Assembly (NCBI RefSeq): GCF_009908265.2
Contig: NZ_JAAATX020000003.1
Coordinates: 248,001 to 312,000 of the forward strand
Direction: 5' to 3'
Length of the DNA: 64,000 nt
DNA from: Paragemmobacter amnigenus
GTDB lineage: Bacteria; Pseudomonadota; Alphaproteobacteria; Rhodobacterales; Rhodobacteraceae
Position numbers and translations under genes: made by a program. The notes below the pieces were generated by a model. It did no database searches and was not told where the DNA came from. It saw only the letters and a list, made by a program, of their open reading frames with translations. Positions 8,655 to 17,299 of the stretch are shown in pieces (within the stretch, counting starts at the first letter, position 1; each line of letters opens with the position of its first letter).

Positions 8655-10076
8655 GTGACGTCGCACAGCAGCACGGGCAGGCCGCAGGGGCCCGCGTCCG
8701 GAACCGCAGACCGGCCTGCGGCAGATACCGCATTGCCTTGGGCCATCCTCGAAACCGTTCCGGCGATGATCTGGCTGGGCGACCCGCAGGGGCGCTGCGT
8801 CCTTCTGAACCGCGCGCTGCGCGATCATTGGGGCGTCGCGGATGCCGACAGTTTCGAATGGTCCGACACCCTGCATCCCGACGACGCCCCGCGCATCGCA
8901 GGCCCCTACAGCCAGGCGATGGAGCACCGCCAGCCCTTCCGGATCGAGGCCCGCTATCGCCGCGCCGACGGCGAATGGCGCATCCTGCAAACCGACGCCT
9001 GCCCCCATTTCGACAGTTCGGGGCAGTTTCTGGGTATGGTGGGCGTCAACACCGACATCACCGAACAGCGCCGGACCGAACGTGACCTGCGCCTGTCCAA
9101 GGAAAACCTCGAATTCGCCATCGAGGCCGCGGGCGAGGTCGGCACATGGATCTGGGATGTGCAGAACGACGTCCTGACCGGCGACAGCCGGACATGGTGC
9201 GGGATCGGGGACGGCGACGGGCGCCATTCCACCGGACGTTTCGCGGATTTCCTTGCCCTCGTGCATGAAGAGGACCGCGCCCGCGTCTGCGCCGCCATCA
9301 CCCGAACGCTGGAAGAGGGCAGGGATTTCCGGCTGGAATACCGGCTCTGGCAGGGCGGACATCTGCGCTGGGTCTTTGCCCTTGGCCGCTGCGAGAGGGA
9401 TGCGCTGGACAGGCCCGTCATCTTTGCCGGCGTCACCGTCGACGTGACCGACCGCCGCACGCGCGAGGATGCGGCACGGATGCTGGCGCATGAACTGTCG
9501 CACCGGCTGAAGAATGTCTTTGGCGTGATGCAGGTTTTGACGGCCCAGACCGCGCGCTGCCATCCCGACGCCACCCCCGCGCTGGACCAGCTCGCCCGTC
9601 GCATACAGGCGCTCGGCGTGGCGCAGATGCTGTCCTTTCCGGCCACCGACGCGCCCCGCGGGGAATCCGGCCTGCGCCATCTGGCCGAACGCGTCCTTGC
9701 CCCCTATGCGGTCCGCGGCGACCGTCTGGACTGGGACGGTCCCGACCTGCCCCTCTCGCCCGAAAGGGCAACGGCCCTTGCGCTGATCCTGCATGAACTG
9801 GCAACCAATTCGGCGAAATACGGCAGCCTGTCGACGAATGGCAAGGTCCGCATCACCCTGTCCACGACACCGGAGGGGGTCAGGATCGAATGGTCCGAAA
9901 CCGGTGGCCCGCCCGTTAGCACGCCCCAGACCAGCGGTTTCGGCAGCCGCCTGATCCGGCAAAGCGCGGCCAGCCTTGGCGCGCAGGACCGGTGGTTATG
10001 GCTTCCCGAAGGTCTGCTCTGGACAGTCGTCCTGCCTGCCGCAGGGCATGACGGCGGGGCCGAGACGGTCGATTAG
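8655..10076 (+). CDS. PAS-PAS HWE-family histidine kinase
   Basis: Soluble sensor kinase of about 473 residues from the preferred GTG at 8655, which has AGGGGGG six bases upstream; a GTG at 8586 would add 23 residues. Two PAS domains are present: one around ILETVPAMIWLGDPQG with a PAC end DGEWRILQTD, and one around GEVGTWIWDV with HLRWVFALGR. The HisKA_2/HWE core follows, with HELSHRLKNVFGVMQ (phosphoacceptor His about 283) and an N-box HELATNSAKYGSLS. No membrane segment is seen, so it senses a cytoplasmic signal. HWE kinases in alphaproteobacteria often feed the general stress response or light/redox sensing. It lies between two receiver proteins; its 3' end overlaps the convergent one by 81 bases. 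Confidence 0.92.
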   Translation: MTSHSSTGRPQGPASGTADRPAADTALPWAILETVPAMIWLGDPQGRCVLLNRALRDHWGVADADSFEWSDTLHPDDAPRIAGPYSQAMEHRQPFRIEARYRRADGEWRILQTDACPHFDSSGQFLGMVGVNTDITEQRRTERDLRLSKENLEFAIEAAGEVGTWIWDVQNDVLTGDSRTWCGIGDGDGRHSTGRFADFLALVHEEDRARVCAAITRTLEEGRDFRLEYRLWQGGHLRWVFALGRCERDALDRPVIFAGVTVDVTDRRTREDAARMLAHELSHRLKNVFGVMQVLTAQTARCHPDATPALDQLARRIQALGVAQMLSFPATDAPRGESGLRHLAERVLAPYAVRGDRLDWDGPDLPLSPERATALALILHELATNSAKYGSLSTNGKVRITLSTTPEGVRIEWSETGGPPVSTPQTSGFGSRLIRQSAASLGAQDRWLWLPEGLLWTVVLPAAGHDGGAETVD

Positions 10077-10412
10077 CCGCGCCAGATCGCGCGGCATATA
10101 GGGCTTTGGCACCCAGCCCAGCGGTTCCGCCGCCTCAGCCCTGCGGACATTGGCCAGATGGTCGCTGCCGGTCGCCAGAACCGACGGAATGTCCAATTCG
10201 CGGCGCAAGGTCAGCGCGACGTCGATCCCGTCCCGCACCGATGCCAGCCGCACATCGACAATCGCCAGATCGGGCCTCTCGGCACGGGCCATGGCGACCG
10301 CCGTCTCGTATCGCGCGGCGATCCCCACAACCTCGTGTCCGGCTTCCCTGAGCTCGTCCTCAATGCACATCGCAATCAGGAACTCGTCCTCGACGATCAA
10401 TATGCGCGCCAT
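9996..10412 (-). CDS. Receiver-only response regulator, convergent with HWE kinase
   Basis: A 138-residue receiver starting MARILIVEDEFLIAMCIEDEL; GGAGAGG lies just upstream of the ATG at 10412 (an upstream ATG at 10427 is possible). VEDE gives the acidic pocket, the phospho-Asp is in LAIVDVRLASVRDG and the Lys in VPKPY. There is no output domain. This subtype, with LIAMCIEDEL and DVRL..DG, is typically paired with HWE kinases. The last 81 bases lie antisense to the 3' end of the kinase gene, so mutual interference between transcripts is possible. It probably receives phosphate from that kinase. Confidence 0.88.
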   Translation of the reverse strand: MARILIVEDEFLIAMCIEDELREAGHEVVGIAARYETAVAMARAERPDLAIVDVRLASVRDGIDVALTLRRELDIPSVLATGSDHLANVRRAEAAEPLGWVPKPYMPRDLARLIDRLGPAVMPCGRQDDCPEQTFGKP

Positions 10413-10532
10413 ATCCTCTCCGATCATCAGGCCGATCCGGCCACGATGCCCCGTGCACCCCGTATTCAACGCATGAGGAGGCGGACGGTTCCGGCGGACG
10501 GGAATTTCCTGTCCGGCCCGCCGCAAGGGGGA

Positions 10533-11294
10533 TCAGGCCGCGTCCTGCCCGCCCTTCACGCCGGTGATATAGGACACGATGTCATTGCCATCCGTCTCGT
10601 CCCGCCGCAGCGACGCCACGATCCGCCCGCGCCGGAACACCACGATCCGGTCCACCAGATCGAAGACCTGCCGCAGGTTGTGGGAAATCAGGATCAGCGG
10701 CACGCCGCGGTCCTTCAGCCCGCGGATGATGTTCTCCACCTGCGCCGTCTCCTGCACGCCCAGCGCGGCGGTGGGTTCGTCCATGATCACCAGCTTCGAT
10801 GCAAAGGCCGCCGTCCGCGCGATCGACACGCATTGCCGCTGCCCACCCGACATGTTGCGGATCGGGTTGTCCACGTTCGGGATCTTCACCGCCGTGGTCT
10901 TCAGCGCCTCCAGCGTCCGCTCGCGCATCGCCTTGCGGTCCAGCCACGAAAACGGCCCCAGCCGGAACTTGAACAGCTCGCGCCCCAGAAACAGGTTCGA
11001 CGGCACGTCCAGATCGTCGGCCAGCGCCAGCGTCTGGAAGACGGTCTCGATCCCCGCCTCGCGCGCCTCCAGAGGGCCTGCGAAATTCACCGGCTGCCCG
11101 TCGAACAGGATTTCCCCCGCCGTCCGCTGCTCTACCGCCGTGACCTGCCGGACGAAGGTGGACTTGCCCGCCCCGTTATCGCCCACGACGGCCACATGCT
11201 CGCCCTCGTGCAGCACGAAATCCGCATCCTCCAGCGCATGCACGCCGCCATAGCGCTTGGTCAGGCCACGGGTTTCCAGAATGATCTTCGACAT
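10533..11294 (-). CDS. Sugar ABC transporter ATPase, single-domain FrcA type
   Basis: ATP-hydrolysing subunit of a CUT2-type importer, 253 residues. Walker A is GDNGAGKST, the signature MSGGQRQCVSIART, Walker B KLVIMDEPTAAL, and the switch His is in ISHN. Most CUT2 ATPases carry two fused nucleotide-binding domains (about 500 residues); this one has a single domain, like FrcA of the rhizobial fructose system, so it would act as a homodimer. It is the last gene of an isomerase, binding protein, permease, ATPase operon, 11 bases after the permease. The GGAA-N6-TTCC operators at the operon head suggest an inositol-type substrate rather than fructose. Confidence 0.9.
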   Translation of the reverse strand: MSKIILETRGLTKRYGGVHALEDADFVLHEGEHVAVVGDNGAGKSTFVRQVTAVEQRTAGEILFDGQPVNFAGPLEAREAGIETVFQTLALADDLDVPSNLFLGRELFKFRLGPFSWLDRKAMRERTLEALKTTAVKIPNVDNPIRNMSGGQRQCVSIARTAAFASKLVIMDEPTAALGVQETAQVENIIRGLKDRGVPLILISHNLRQVFDLVDRIVVFRRGRIVASLRRDETDGNDIVSYITGVKGGQDAA

Positions 11295-11305
11295 GGTGTC
11301 CCCCC

Positions 11306-12418
11306 TCAGCCTCGTACCCGCCGGCGTTGCCGCCACTGGTCCAGAACGACAGCCCCCACGATGATCGCGCCCTTCACCATCTCCTGGTAATAGGCATCCA
11401 GCCGGATCGAGGTGAAGCCCGAGATGATGACGGAAAAGATCGCAGCCCCCAGCACGGTACCGATGATCGACCCGCGCCCGCCCGCCAGCGACACGCCCCC
11501 GATCACCGCCATGGCGATGGCGTCGAGTTCGTACATCACCCCCATCCCCGCTTGCGCGGTCAGGTTCTTCGACGTCAGCAGCACCGCCGCCACGGCGGCC
11601 AGCATCCCCGCGATGGCATAGACCAGCACCTTGTGCCGGTCGACATTGATCCCCGACATCCGCGCCGCCGCCTCGTTCGATCCGATGGCATAGCTGCGCT
11701 TGCCGTAAAGCGTATAGGTCATGATCAGGTGGAACAGCACCGCAAGGATCACGAAGACCACCGCCGGATTCTGCCCCTGCCATGACAGAAGGCCAAAGGT
11801 CATGCCCCCCAAGAGATCGCCATTGGCAAGAGAGCCATAGCTTTCGGTCGGAAAGCTCACCGGTTGTCCGTTCGACCACCACCGCGCCGCGCCGCGCGCC
11901 GACACCATCATCCCCAGCGTCGCGATGAAGGGCGGGATGCGCGTATAGGCCACCAGCAGCCCGTTCACCAACCCCGCAAACAGCCCGCAGGCCAGCCCCA
12001 CGGCAATCGGCACGATCACCGGCAAATCCATCGCCCAGTCGCCAAAGATCGCCTTGGGGTTCGGGTTGCCGTTCACCGTCGCCGTCTGGGCAAAGCTCAT
12101 CACGATCATGGCGGTGGCCCCGACGACCGATCCCGACGACAGGTCGATCCCCCCGATGATGATGACCTGCGTCACACCCAGCGCGATGATCCCGATGATC
12201 GCCACCTGAAGGATCATGATATCCAGCCGCTGCTGGTTGAAGATCGCGTCGACATTGTCGCGCGTGTTGAACAGGAAGGAGCCCCCGTTCAACCGGTTCA
12301 GGATCTCGAAGATCAGGACGATCAGCACCAGGGCGCCAAAGACGTTCCACTCCGGTGCGCGCGTCCTTTTCGCCGGATCGTATTTCAGGCCCCCAAGGCC
12401 ATGGGTCGCATCGGCCAC
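11306..12418 (-). CDS. Sugar ABC transporter permease, CUT2/FrcC type
   Basis: Inner-membrane permease of about 370 residues with eight or more hydrophobic helices and the RbsC-family segments GGIDLSSGSVVGATAMIV and VIGGVSLAGGRGSIIG. The start is taken as the GTG at 12418, because GGGGAGGAG lies six bases upstream; an ATG at 12475 would add an unlikely, charged extension. It pairs with the ATPase and with the binding protein encoded upstream. A strong hairpin lies between the binding-protein gene and this one and should lower permease expression relative to the binding protein. Confidence 0.9.
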   Translation of the reverse strand: MADATHGLGGLKYDPAKRTRAPEWNVFGALVLIVLIFEILNRLNGGSFLFNTRDNVDAIFNQQRLDIMILQVAIIGIIALGVTQVIIIGGIDLSSGSVVGATAMIVMSFAQTATVNGNPNPKAIFGDWAMDLPVIVPIAVGLACGLFAGLVNGLLVAYTRIPPFIATLGMMVSARGAARWWSNGQPVSFPTESYGSLANGDLLGGMTFGLLSWQGQNPAVVFVILAVLFHLIMTYTLYGKRSYAIGSNEAAARMSGINVDRHKVLVYAIAGMLAAVAAVLLTSKNLTAQAGMGVMYELDAIAMAVIGGVSLAGGRGSIIGTVLGAAIFSVIISGFTSIRLDAYYQEMVKGAIIVGAVVLDQWRQRRRVRG

Positions 12419-12493
12419 GGCGTGCTCCTCCCCGCTTGCTTGTACTTTGCTGCTGTCCTGCCGATGGTGACACATCCGGCGCAGGAATAAAGC

Positions 12494-12518
12494 GGGGCGG
12501 CGGTTGGCCCGCCGCCCC
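12494..12518. terminator. Intra-operon hairpin between binding protein and permease
   Basis: Perfect ten-base arms GGGGCGGCGG and CCGCCGCCCC enclose a five-base loop. It lies just past the binding-protein stop. There is no T-tract on the coding strand, so it probably acts as a partial terminator or as a 3' stabiliser that keeps the binding protein in excess. Confidence 0.6.
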
Positions 12519-12537
12519 TGTCATCCCCGCGGGGGGA

Positions 12538-13479
12538 TCAGTTCTTCGCCAGATAGTTTTCGATATTGGCGGGCGTCACCAGTTCGAAGGGCACATAGAC
12601 CTTCTGTTCCACCGCCTCGCCCGCCGACAGCTTGACCGCCGCGTCCAGCGCGCCGCCGCCCTGTGCCGCTGCGTTCTGGAACACCGTGATGTCCAGTTCG
12701 CCCGCCTGCATCGACGCCAGCGCGTCCTGCGTCGCGTCCACGCCCGACACGATCACCGACCCCATGTCGATGCCCGCAGCCTTCATCGCCTGGATCGCGC
12801 CCAGCGCCATCTCGTCATTGTTGGCCAGCACGCCGTCAAAGGCCGCGCCGGTCGACAGCCAGTTGGTCATCAGCGTCTGCGCCTGATCGCGCGACCAGTT
12901 GGCGGTCTGCTGGTCGATCACATTGACCTTCACCGCGCACTCGCCCGCTTCCATCACATCGTAATAGTTCTGCGTGCGCTGCACGGCGGCCTGATTGGAC
13001 AGCTCGCCCTGCATGACATAGACGCTCACCTCGGTCTTGCCGGCGGCGGCCCACTGGTTGCACTGCTCGATGAAACCCTGACGCGAGGATTCCGACTCGT
13101 TCGACGCCACGAAGGCCTGATTGTCAGGCAGCGTGTCCACGTTGATCGGCTGGCGGTTCACATAGACCAGCGGCACGCCCGCGGCAGCGGCGGCATCCGT
13201 CATCGCCTGCGTGGCCGACGTGTCGACGGGGTTCACGATGATCGCATCCACGCCCGACGCGATGAAGTTGTTGATCTGGTCGAGCTGCTTGGCCACGTCG
13301 TTCTGCGCGTCCTCGATCTGCACCGACAGGCCCGCGGCATCTGCCTGCGCCTGAATCCCGTTGCGCAGCACGGTCAGGAAGTTGTCGTCGAACAGCGCCA
13401 TCGACACGCCGATCCCGTCGGCCATCGCGGTGCTGCCCATCAGCGAGACGAAGCCCGCGGCGATAAGGGTCTTTTTCAT
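12538..13479 (-). CDS. Periplasmic sugar/polyol-binding protein, RbsB/IbpA/MocB-like
   Basis: Substrate-binding protein of 313 residues with a Sec signal peptide (MKKTLIAAGFVSLMGSTAMA). The mature part has the peripla_BP_4 fold: IGVSMALFDDNFLTVLRNGI at its start, a VDAIIVNPVDTSATQAM segment, and GVLANNDEMALGAIQAM, the usual ligand-contact helix. Family members bind ribose, fructose, inositols or rhizopine. Two inositol-type operators upstream of the operon favour an inositol or inositol derivative. The ligand is not proven by sequence. Confidence 0.9.
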   Translation of the reverse strand: MKKTLIAAGFVSLMGSTAMADGIGVSMALFDDNFLTVLRNGIQAQADAAGLSVQIEDAQNDVAKQLDQINNFIASGVDAIIVNPVDTSATQAMTDAAAAAGVPLVYVNRQPINVDTLPDNQAFVASNESESSRQGFIEQCNQWAAAGKTEVSVYVMQGELSNQAAVQRTQNYYDVMEAGECAVKVNVIDQQTANWSRDQAQTLMTNWLSTGAAFDGVLANNDEMALGAIQAMKAAGIDMGSVIVSGVDATQDALASMQAGELDITVFQNAAAQGGGALDAAVKLSAGEAVEQKVYVPFELVTPANIENYLAKN

Positions 13480-13559
13480 TTGTTTTCTCCTCCACTGTCG
13501 GTGTCCGGCACACCGTTCTCCCTGCCGGACCGCCCATATGCGGGCGGTAGTCCCTCCGC

Positions 13560-14366
13560 TCAGGCCTCCACGCCCTTGCGGATGAATTCCATCGAAGCTG
13601 CCAGCGCCGCCTTCGGATCGGCCATGTCATGGACCGACGGCGCGAAGGGCTCATAGCTGATCGGGCCTTCATATCCTGCACGGCGCAGCGCGCGGATCTG
13701 GGCCACGTTGCCCAGCACGTCATCGCCATCCACCAGCACGCGATGCGGATCCCGCATGTCATCCAGCGCGATCATGTCCTTGACGCCCGAGACATGGACG
13801 ATCCCCGTCAACTCCGGATAGATCGGCCCGAACCCCGCCAGCGCGTGGTGGAAGGTGTCATGCACCATGAAATAGGTACCCACCCCACCGACCGCGTCGA
13901 TCGCATCCGCCAGCACTTCCTTGTAACGCAGCGAACAGACGGCAAAGCCAAGGGGTTCCACCATCGCGCGCAGCCCGTGCGCCTTAAGCATCGGCAGGAT
14001 TTCCCGCAGCGCGGTTTCGGTCACCTTCCGGCTCTCGCCCCGCTCCGTCGCCACGCCATCGTTGCGCGGGATCAGGCTGACCGCCTCGGCCCCCGCCGCC
14101 GCCGCGACCTGCATCAACGCCTCGGCCTCCGCCGCCTTGGCATCGGACCAGTCGTTGAACATCTTGACCTCGGCCAAGGCCAGAAAGCGCAGGCCCCGCG
14201 CCCTCACCGCCGCCCCCACCGCCGCCGGATCGGCCCCGCCGAACAGCGGCCCCGTCAGGTCGTTGCGGTATTCCACCCCGACGCAGCCCAGACCGGCTGC
14301 CAGATCGGCAAACCCCTCCCAGCCCATCTTCGGTGCAGTCATGTGGTTCAGGGCAAAGGGCAGCAT
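13560..14366 (-). CDS. TIM-barrel sugar isomerase/epimerase, IolI-like
   Basis: First gene of the sugar transporter operon, 268 residues from ATG 14366 with AAGGAAG upstream. It has the xylose-isomerase-like TIM-barrel layout: LALAEVKMF, ..VEPLGFAVCSLR.. (a metal-ligand Glu), MVHDTFHH (Asp/His ligands) and a late SYEPF glutamate. Homologues include 2-keto-myo-inositol isomerase (IolI), IolE-type dehydratases and hydroxypyruvate isomerases. The two GGAA-N6-TTCC sites in front support an inositol pathway role, probably on a keto-inositol. Which of these reactions it performs cannot be decided here. Confidence 0.75.
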   Translation of the reverse strand: MLPFALNHMTAPKMGWEGFADLAAGLGCVGVEYRNDLTGPLFGGADPAAVGAAVRARGLRFLALAEVKMFNDWSDAKAAEAEALMQVAAAAGAEAVSLIPRNDGVATERGESRKVTETALREILPMLKAHGLRAMVEPLGFAVCSLRYKEVLADAIDAVGGVGTYFMVHDTFHHALAGFGPIYPELTGIVHVSGVKDMIALDDMRDPHRVLVDGDDVLGNVAQIRALRRAGYEGPISYEPFAPSVHDMADPKAALAASMEFIRKGVEA

Positions 14367-14422
14367 CTGTCGGTCTTCCTTGGCAGGTATATGGTAGACG
14401 ACGTTCTGTTTCTGATTGGTAT

Positions 14423-14438
14423 TGGAACGTTCATTCCA
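14423..14438. promoter_or_regulatory. IolR-type operator 1 (GGAA-N6-TTCC)
   Basis: TGGAACGTTCATTCCA, containing GGAA-N6-TTCC, 57 bases upstream of the isomerase start. The same pattern is reported for the RpiR-family inositol repressor IolR of Sinorhizobium meliloti. A second copy lies 51 bases further upstream, close to five helical turns. Confidence 0.7.
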
Positions 14439-14473
14439 AGTCAACCGCAACGACCGCCGCCACACTTGAATAA

Positions 14474-14489
14474 TGGAATATTCATTCCA
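14474..14489. promoter_or_regulatory. IolR-type operator 2 (GGAA-N6-TTCC)
   Basis: TGGAATATTCATTCCA differs from operator 1 at two positions only. The 51-base spacing puts both sites on nearly the same face of the helix, as expected for cooperative or looping repression of the isomerase-transporter operon. Confidence 0.7.
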
Positions 14490-14553
14490 CAAAAGGGCCA
14501 TGGCCGGACCGCCCGCCCCTGCGACGAAGATTCATCGCGGCGCTGATCGTTTT

Positions 14554-14569
14554 TGATGAATTATCATCA
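14554..14569. promoter_or_regulatory. Palindrome of unknown role in AT-rich island
   Basis: TGATGA-ATTA-TCATCA has perfect six-base arms, between the operon head and the lacI-type gene. The size fits an operator for a dimeric repressor. The rest of 14367-14709 holds no gene; a short GGCACAGGCGGC tandem is seen near 14645-14670. Confidence 0.4.
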
Positions 14570-14709
14570 GACAGCCCACCCGACAGGGTTGGCCAAAGCC
14601 TACCCCACCGCCCGCTGCGTGCTGACAGTTTGCGGCACAGCCTTCGGCACAGGCGGCGGCACAGGCGGCGGTCGTGTCGAATCCGGCGCGGGCGGGACCT
14701 GAACGGCGA

Positions 14710-15741
14710 TCAGACCGACTCGGCCACGTGCAACTGGATCGGCAGAAACACCTGCCCCGCCCCGCCCGCGCCGCCGTCCCGCACCGCGCGGACCATCAAC
14801 CCCAGCACCTCGCGGCACAGATCGGGCAGCGGCGTCGCATCGACCAGCGTCACCCATCCCTGCGCCAGTCCTGCCCGCGATTCCGTCGTCAACTCGTTGA
14901 CCACCAAGGCCACCTCGCCCGGCTTGCGCGCCTGTTGCAGCGCGGCGATGGCGCCCTCCATCCCGCCGCCCGCGACATAGATGCCCCGCAGATCGGGATG
15001 GCGGTTCAGAAGACCCCGCGTGGTTTCCAAGGTCAGTTGACGCGTCTCGAGGTTGACGATCGTGTCCAGAACATCCAGATCGGGCCGCTCCTCGCGCAGA
15101 AAGGTGCGGAACCCCGTCTCGCGCAGGTCATGCCCATGCCAGCGCGCCCCGCCGACGATCAGTGCGACCTTGCCCGCTCCCTTGGCCGACAGGGAAATCA
15201 TCCATCCCGCCGTCCGCCCGACCTTCAGATTGTTCAGCCCGACATAACCCGCGCGCACGCCTTGGGCGAAATCGGACAGCAGGGAAAAGACGGGCACGCC
15301 CCGCGCGCGCAACTCCTCGACCGTCGCGGTGATCTCGGGGTGGTTGACCGCCGTCGCGGCAATGACGTCACAACGCCCCGCCATGGCGCGCAGCAGACCT
15401 GCCACCTCGCTGGGCGACTGGCTGGCCGCAAAGTCGAGCTCCATCTGCCCCTTCACCCCCGGCAACAGCGACATGGCCGCGCGGAACTCGGCCGCCATGT
15501 TCTGGTAGAATTCCTGCCCCTGCTTGTGCAGCAGAACCCCGAAGCGGATCGTCGGAACCGAAACCCCGCCCCCCGCCATCAACCGCGCCGCCGCCGGATG
15601 CCCGATCCGCAGCGCGGCCTCCAGCACCAGCGTCCGGGTCGCGGCCGACACCTGCTCGCGCCCGTTTAGTAGCCGGTCCACCGTCGCCACCGACACACCC
15701 GCCGCCGCCGCCAGCGCGGCCATTCCCGGACGTCTTGCCAT
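14710..15741 (-). CDS. LacI-family transcriptional regulator
   Basis: A 343-residue repressor with an N-terminal helix-turn-helix (MAALAAAAGVSVATVDRLLN) and a periplasmic-binding-protein-like ligand domain. The usual LacI second motif VSxxTVSRVLN reads VSVATVDRLLN here, as in regulators of rhizobial sugar and polyol operons. It is divergent from the mocD-mocE-panB-like operon, with 138 bases between, and lies downstream of the inositol-type transporter operon on the other side. It probably controls the divergent operon through the inverted repeat at 15757-15790. The effector is likely a sugar or polyol. Confidence 0.88.
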   Translation of the reverse strand: MARRPGMAALAAAAGVSVATVDRLLNGREQVSAATRTLVLEAALRIGHPAAARLMAGGGVSVPTIRFGVLLHKQGQEFYQNMAAEFRAAMSLLPGVKGQMELDFAASQSPSEVAGLLRAMAGRCDVIAATAVNHPEITATVEELRARGVPVFSLLSDFAQGVRAGYVGLNNLKVGRTAGWMISLSAKGAGKVALIVGGARWHGHDLRETGFRTFLREERPDLDVLDTIVNLETRQLTLETTRGLLNRHPDLRGIYVAGGGMEGAIAALQQARKPGEVALVVNELTTESRAGLAQGWVTLVDATPLPDLCREVLGLMVRAVRDGGAGGAGQVFLPIQLHVAESV

Positions 15742-15756
15742 CCCGCACCTGATGTT

Positions 15757-15790
15757 TTTTCGTCAAACCTGCCCACCACTATGACGAAAA
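15757..15790. promoter_or_regulatory. Inverted repeats in the lacI / mocD divergent promoter
   Basis: TTTTCGTCA (15757-15765) and TGACGAAAA (15782-15790) are perfect nine-base arms 16 bases apart. A second pair, GCCGTCC (15798-15804) and GGACGGC (15820-15826), follows. One of these is the probable operator of the adjacent LacI protein; which one is not known. Confidence 0.5.
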
Positions 15791-15879
15791 CGTCCCTGCC
15801 GTCCAGCAATCCTCCTACCGGACGGCGGAACGACTGTTCTAATCTTCCCCGAAAGCGCCCCCCAGAGGAGAGCACAGAG

Positions 15880-16974
15880 ATGTCCAAGAGAGATTATAGC
15901 CTTCTCGGCCCCGATGGTGCCCGCGCCGTCGAGACCGGACTTGCCGCGGCGGAGTGGTATCACACAGATGTCCCCCGCAAGGTGATGAAAGAGTTGATGC
16001 AGCGCTCGGACCAGCCCGCGATCCGCGACACGATGATCCTTTACGGCTGCATGATCGCCTTTGCCGCCGGTGGCATCGCGTTCTGGGGGACGTGGTGGTG
16101 CGTTCCCTTCTGGGCTGCCTATGGCGTCCTCTACGGGTCTGCCTCCGATTCGCGCTGGCACGAATGCGGCCACGGCACCGCCTTCCGGACTGCGTGGATG
16201 AACAACGCCGTCTATGAAATTGCCTCCTTCATGATCATGCGCAATTCGGCGACATGGCGGTGGAGCCATGCCCGCCACCACACCGACACCTACATCGTCG
16301 GCCGCGACCCCGAAATCGCCATCATGCGCCCCCCCGCCTTCGTCAGGCTGATCGGCGCCTTCTTCGGCATCCCGGACGTGATCGACTTCTTCCCCCGCAT
16401 GATCCGCAACGCCCTGTCCGGCCCCACGGCGGAAGAACGCACCTTCGTCCCGCAATCCGAATGGGCCAAGGTGCAGCGTGTGGCGATCGTCTACACCGCG
16501 ATCTACGCGGCCACCGCCGCCACCGCGGTTGCGACCGGCTCCATCCTGCCGCTGATGGTGATCGGCCTGCCCCGCATGTATGGCGCATGGCACCACATCA
16601 TGACGGGCCTGCTGCAGCACGGCGGGCTGGCCGACAACGTCATCGACCACCGGCTGAATTCCCGCACCGTCTACATGAACCCGATCAGCCGCTTCATCTA
16701 CTGGAACATGAACTACCACGTGGAACACCACATGTTCCCGATGGTCCCCTATCACGCTCTCCCGCGCCTGCACGAGGTCATCAAGCACGACCTGCCCGCG
16801 CCCAACCGCTCCATCGCGTCGGCCTTCGCCGAGATGTGGCCCGCCCTGCGCCGCCAGTTGGCTTACGAGGATTACTTCCTCAAACGCGACCTGCCCCCCA
16901 CCGCGAAACCCTATCGCGAGGATTTCCACCGCGCCGCCTTGGGCGACCTGCCCGACGCCCTTCCCGCCGAATGA
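15880..16974 (+). CDS. mocD: MocD-like membrane di-iron oxygenase (desaturase family)
   Basis: Fatty-acid-desaturase-superfamily protein of 364 residues with the three histidine boxes: HECGH (94-98), HARHH (130-134) and HVEHH (280-284). Hydrophobic segments flank them (about 51-88 and 205-235). The start at 15880 has AGAGGAG upstream. MocD of rhizobia, with ferredoxin MocE and a reductase MocF, is linked to demethylation of the inositol derivative 3-O-methyl-scyllo-inosamine. A MocE-type Rieske protein follows after 10 bases, so a MocDE oxygenase is likely. No MocF gene is seen nearby. A true fatty-acid desaturase is the alternative, but the dedicated Rieske partner argues against it. Confidence 0.8.
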   Translation: MSKRDYSLLGPDGARAVETGLAAAEWYHTDVPRKVMKELMQRSDQPAIRDTMILYGCMIAFAAGGIAFWGTWWCVPFWAAYGVLYGSASDSRWHECGHGTAFRTAWMNNAVYEIASFMIMRNSATWRWSHARHHTDTYIVGRDPEIAIMRPPAFVRLIGAFFGIPDVIDFFPRMIRNALSGPTAEERTFVPQSEWAKVQRVAIVYTAIYAATAATAVATGSILPLMVIGLPRMYGAWHHIMTGLLQHGGLADNVIDHRLNSRTVYMNPISRFIYWNMNYHVEHHMFPMVPYHALPRLHEVIKHDLPAPNRSIASAFAEMWPALRRQLAYEDYFLKRDLPPTAKPYREDFHRAALGDLPDALPAE

Positions 16975-16984
16975 GGACCACCCA

Positions 16985-17299
16985 ATGCCCCAATGGATCC
17001 GCGCCTGCGCCACCGATGACATCGACGAAGAGGATCTGATCCGCTTCGACCATGGCGGTGCGACCTATGCCATCTACCATTCCCCCGAAGGCGACTTCTT
17101 CGCCACCGCCGGGCTTTGCACGCACGAGAACATCCACCTCTGCGACGGCCTCGTGATGGGCCACCTGATCGAATGCCCAAAACATAACGGCCAGTTCGAC
17201 TATCGCACGGGCGAAGCCAAACGCGCCCCCGTCTGCGTCAACCTGCGGACCTATCCGGTCAGGGTCGACGGCACCGACGTCTATATCGAGGTGCCGTGA
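16985..17299 (+). CDS. mocE: MocE-type Rieske [2Fe-2S] ferredoxin
   Basis: A 104-residue Rieske protein with both cluster motifs: CTH (Cys45, His47) and CPKH (Cys64, His67). It starts MPQWIRACATDDIDEEDLI and resembles ferredoxins of aromatic dioxygenases and MocE. Its role is to pass single electrons to the adjacent MocD-like di-iron oxygenase. Its stop overlaps the next start by one base (TGATG). The electron donor is not in this cluster; a general ferredoxin reductase must be supplied elsewhere. Confidence 0.88.
   Translation: MPQWIRACATDDIDEEDLIRFDHGGATYAIYHSPEGDFFATAGLCTHENIHLCDGLVMGHLIECPKHNGQFDYRTGEAKRAPVCVNLRTYPVRVDGTDVYIEVP

Noticed and set aside
10533-12524. Reading the sugar ATPase as a 663-residue fusion
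   Set aside because: The upstream part is a shadow of the permease gene; the ATPase starts at ATG 11294.
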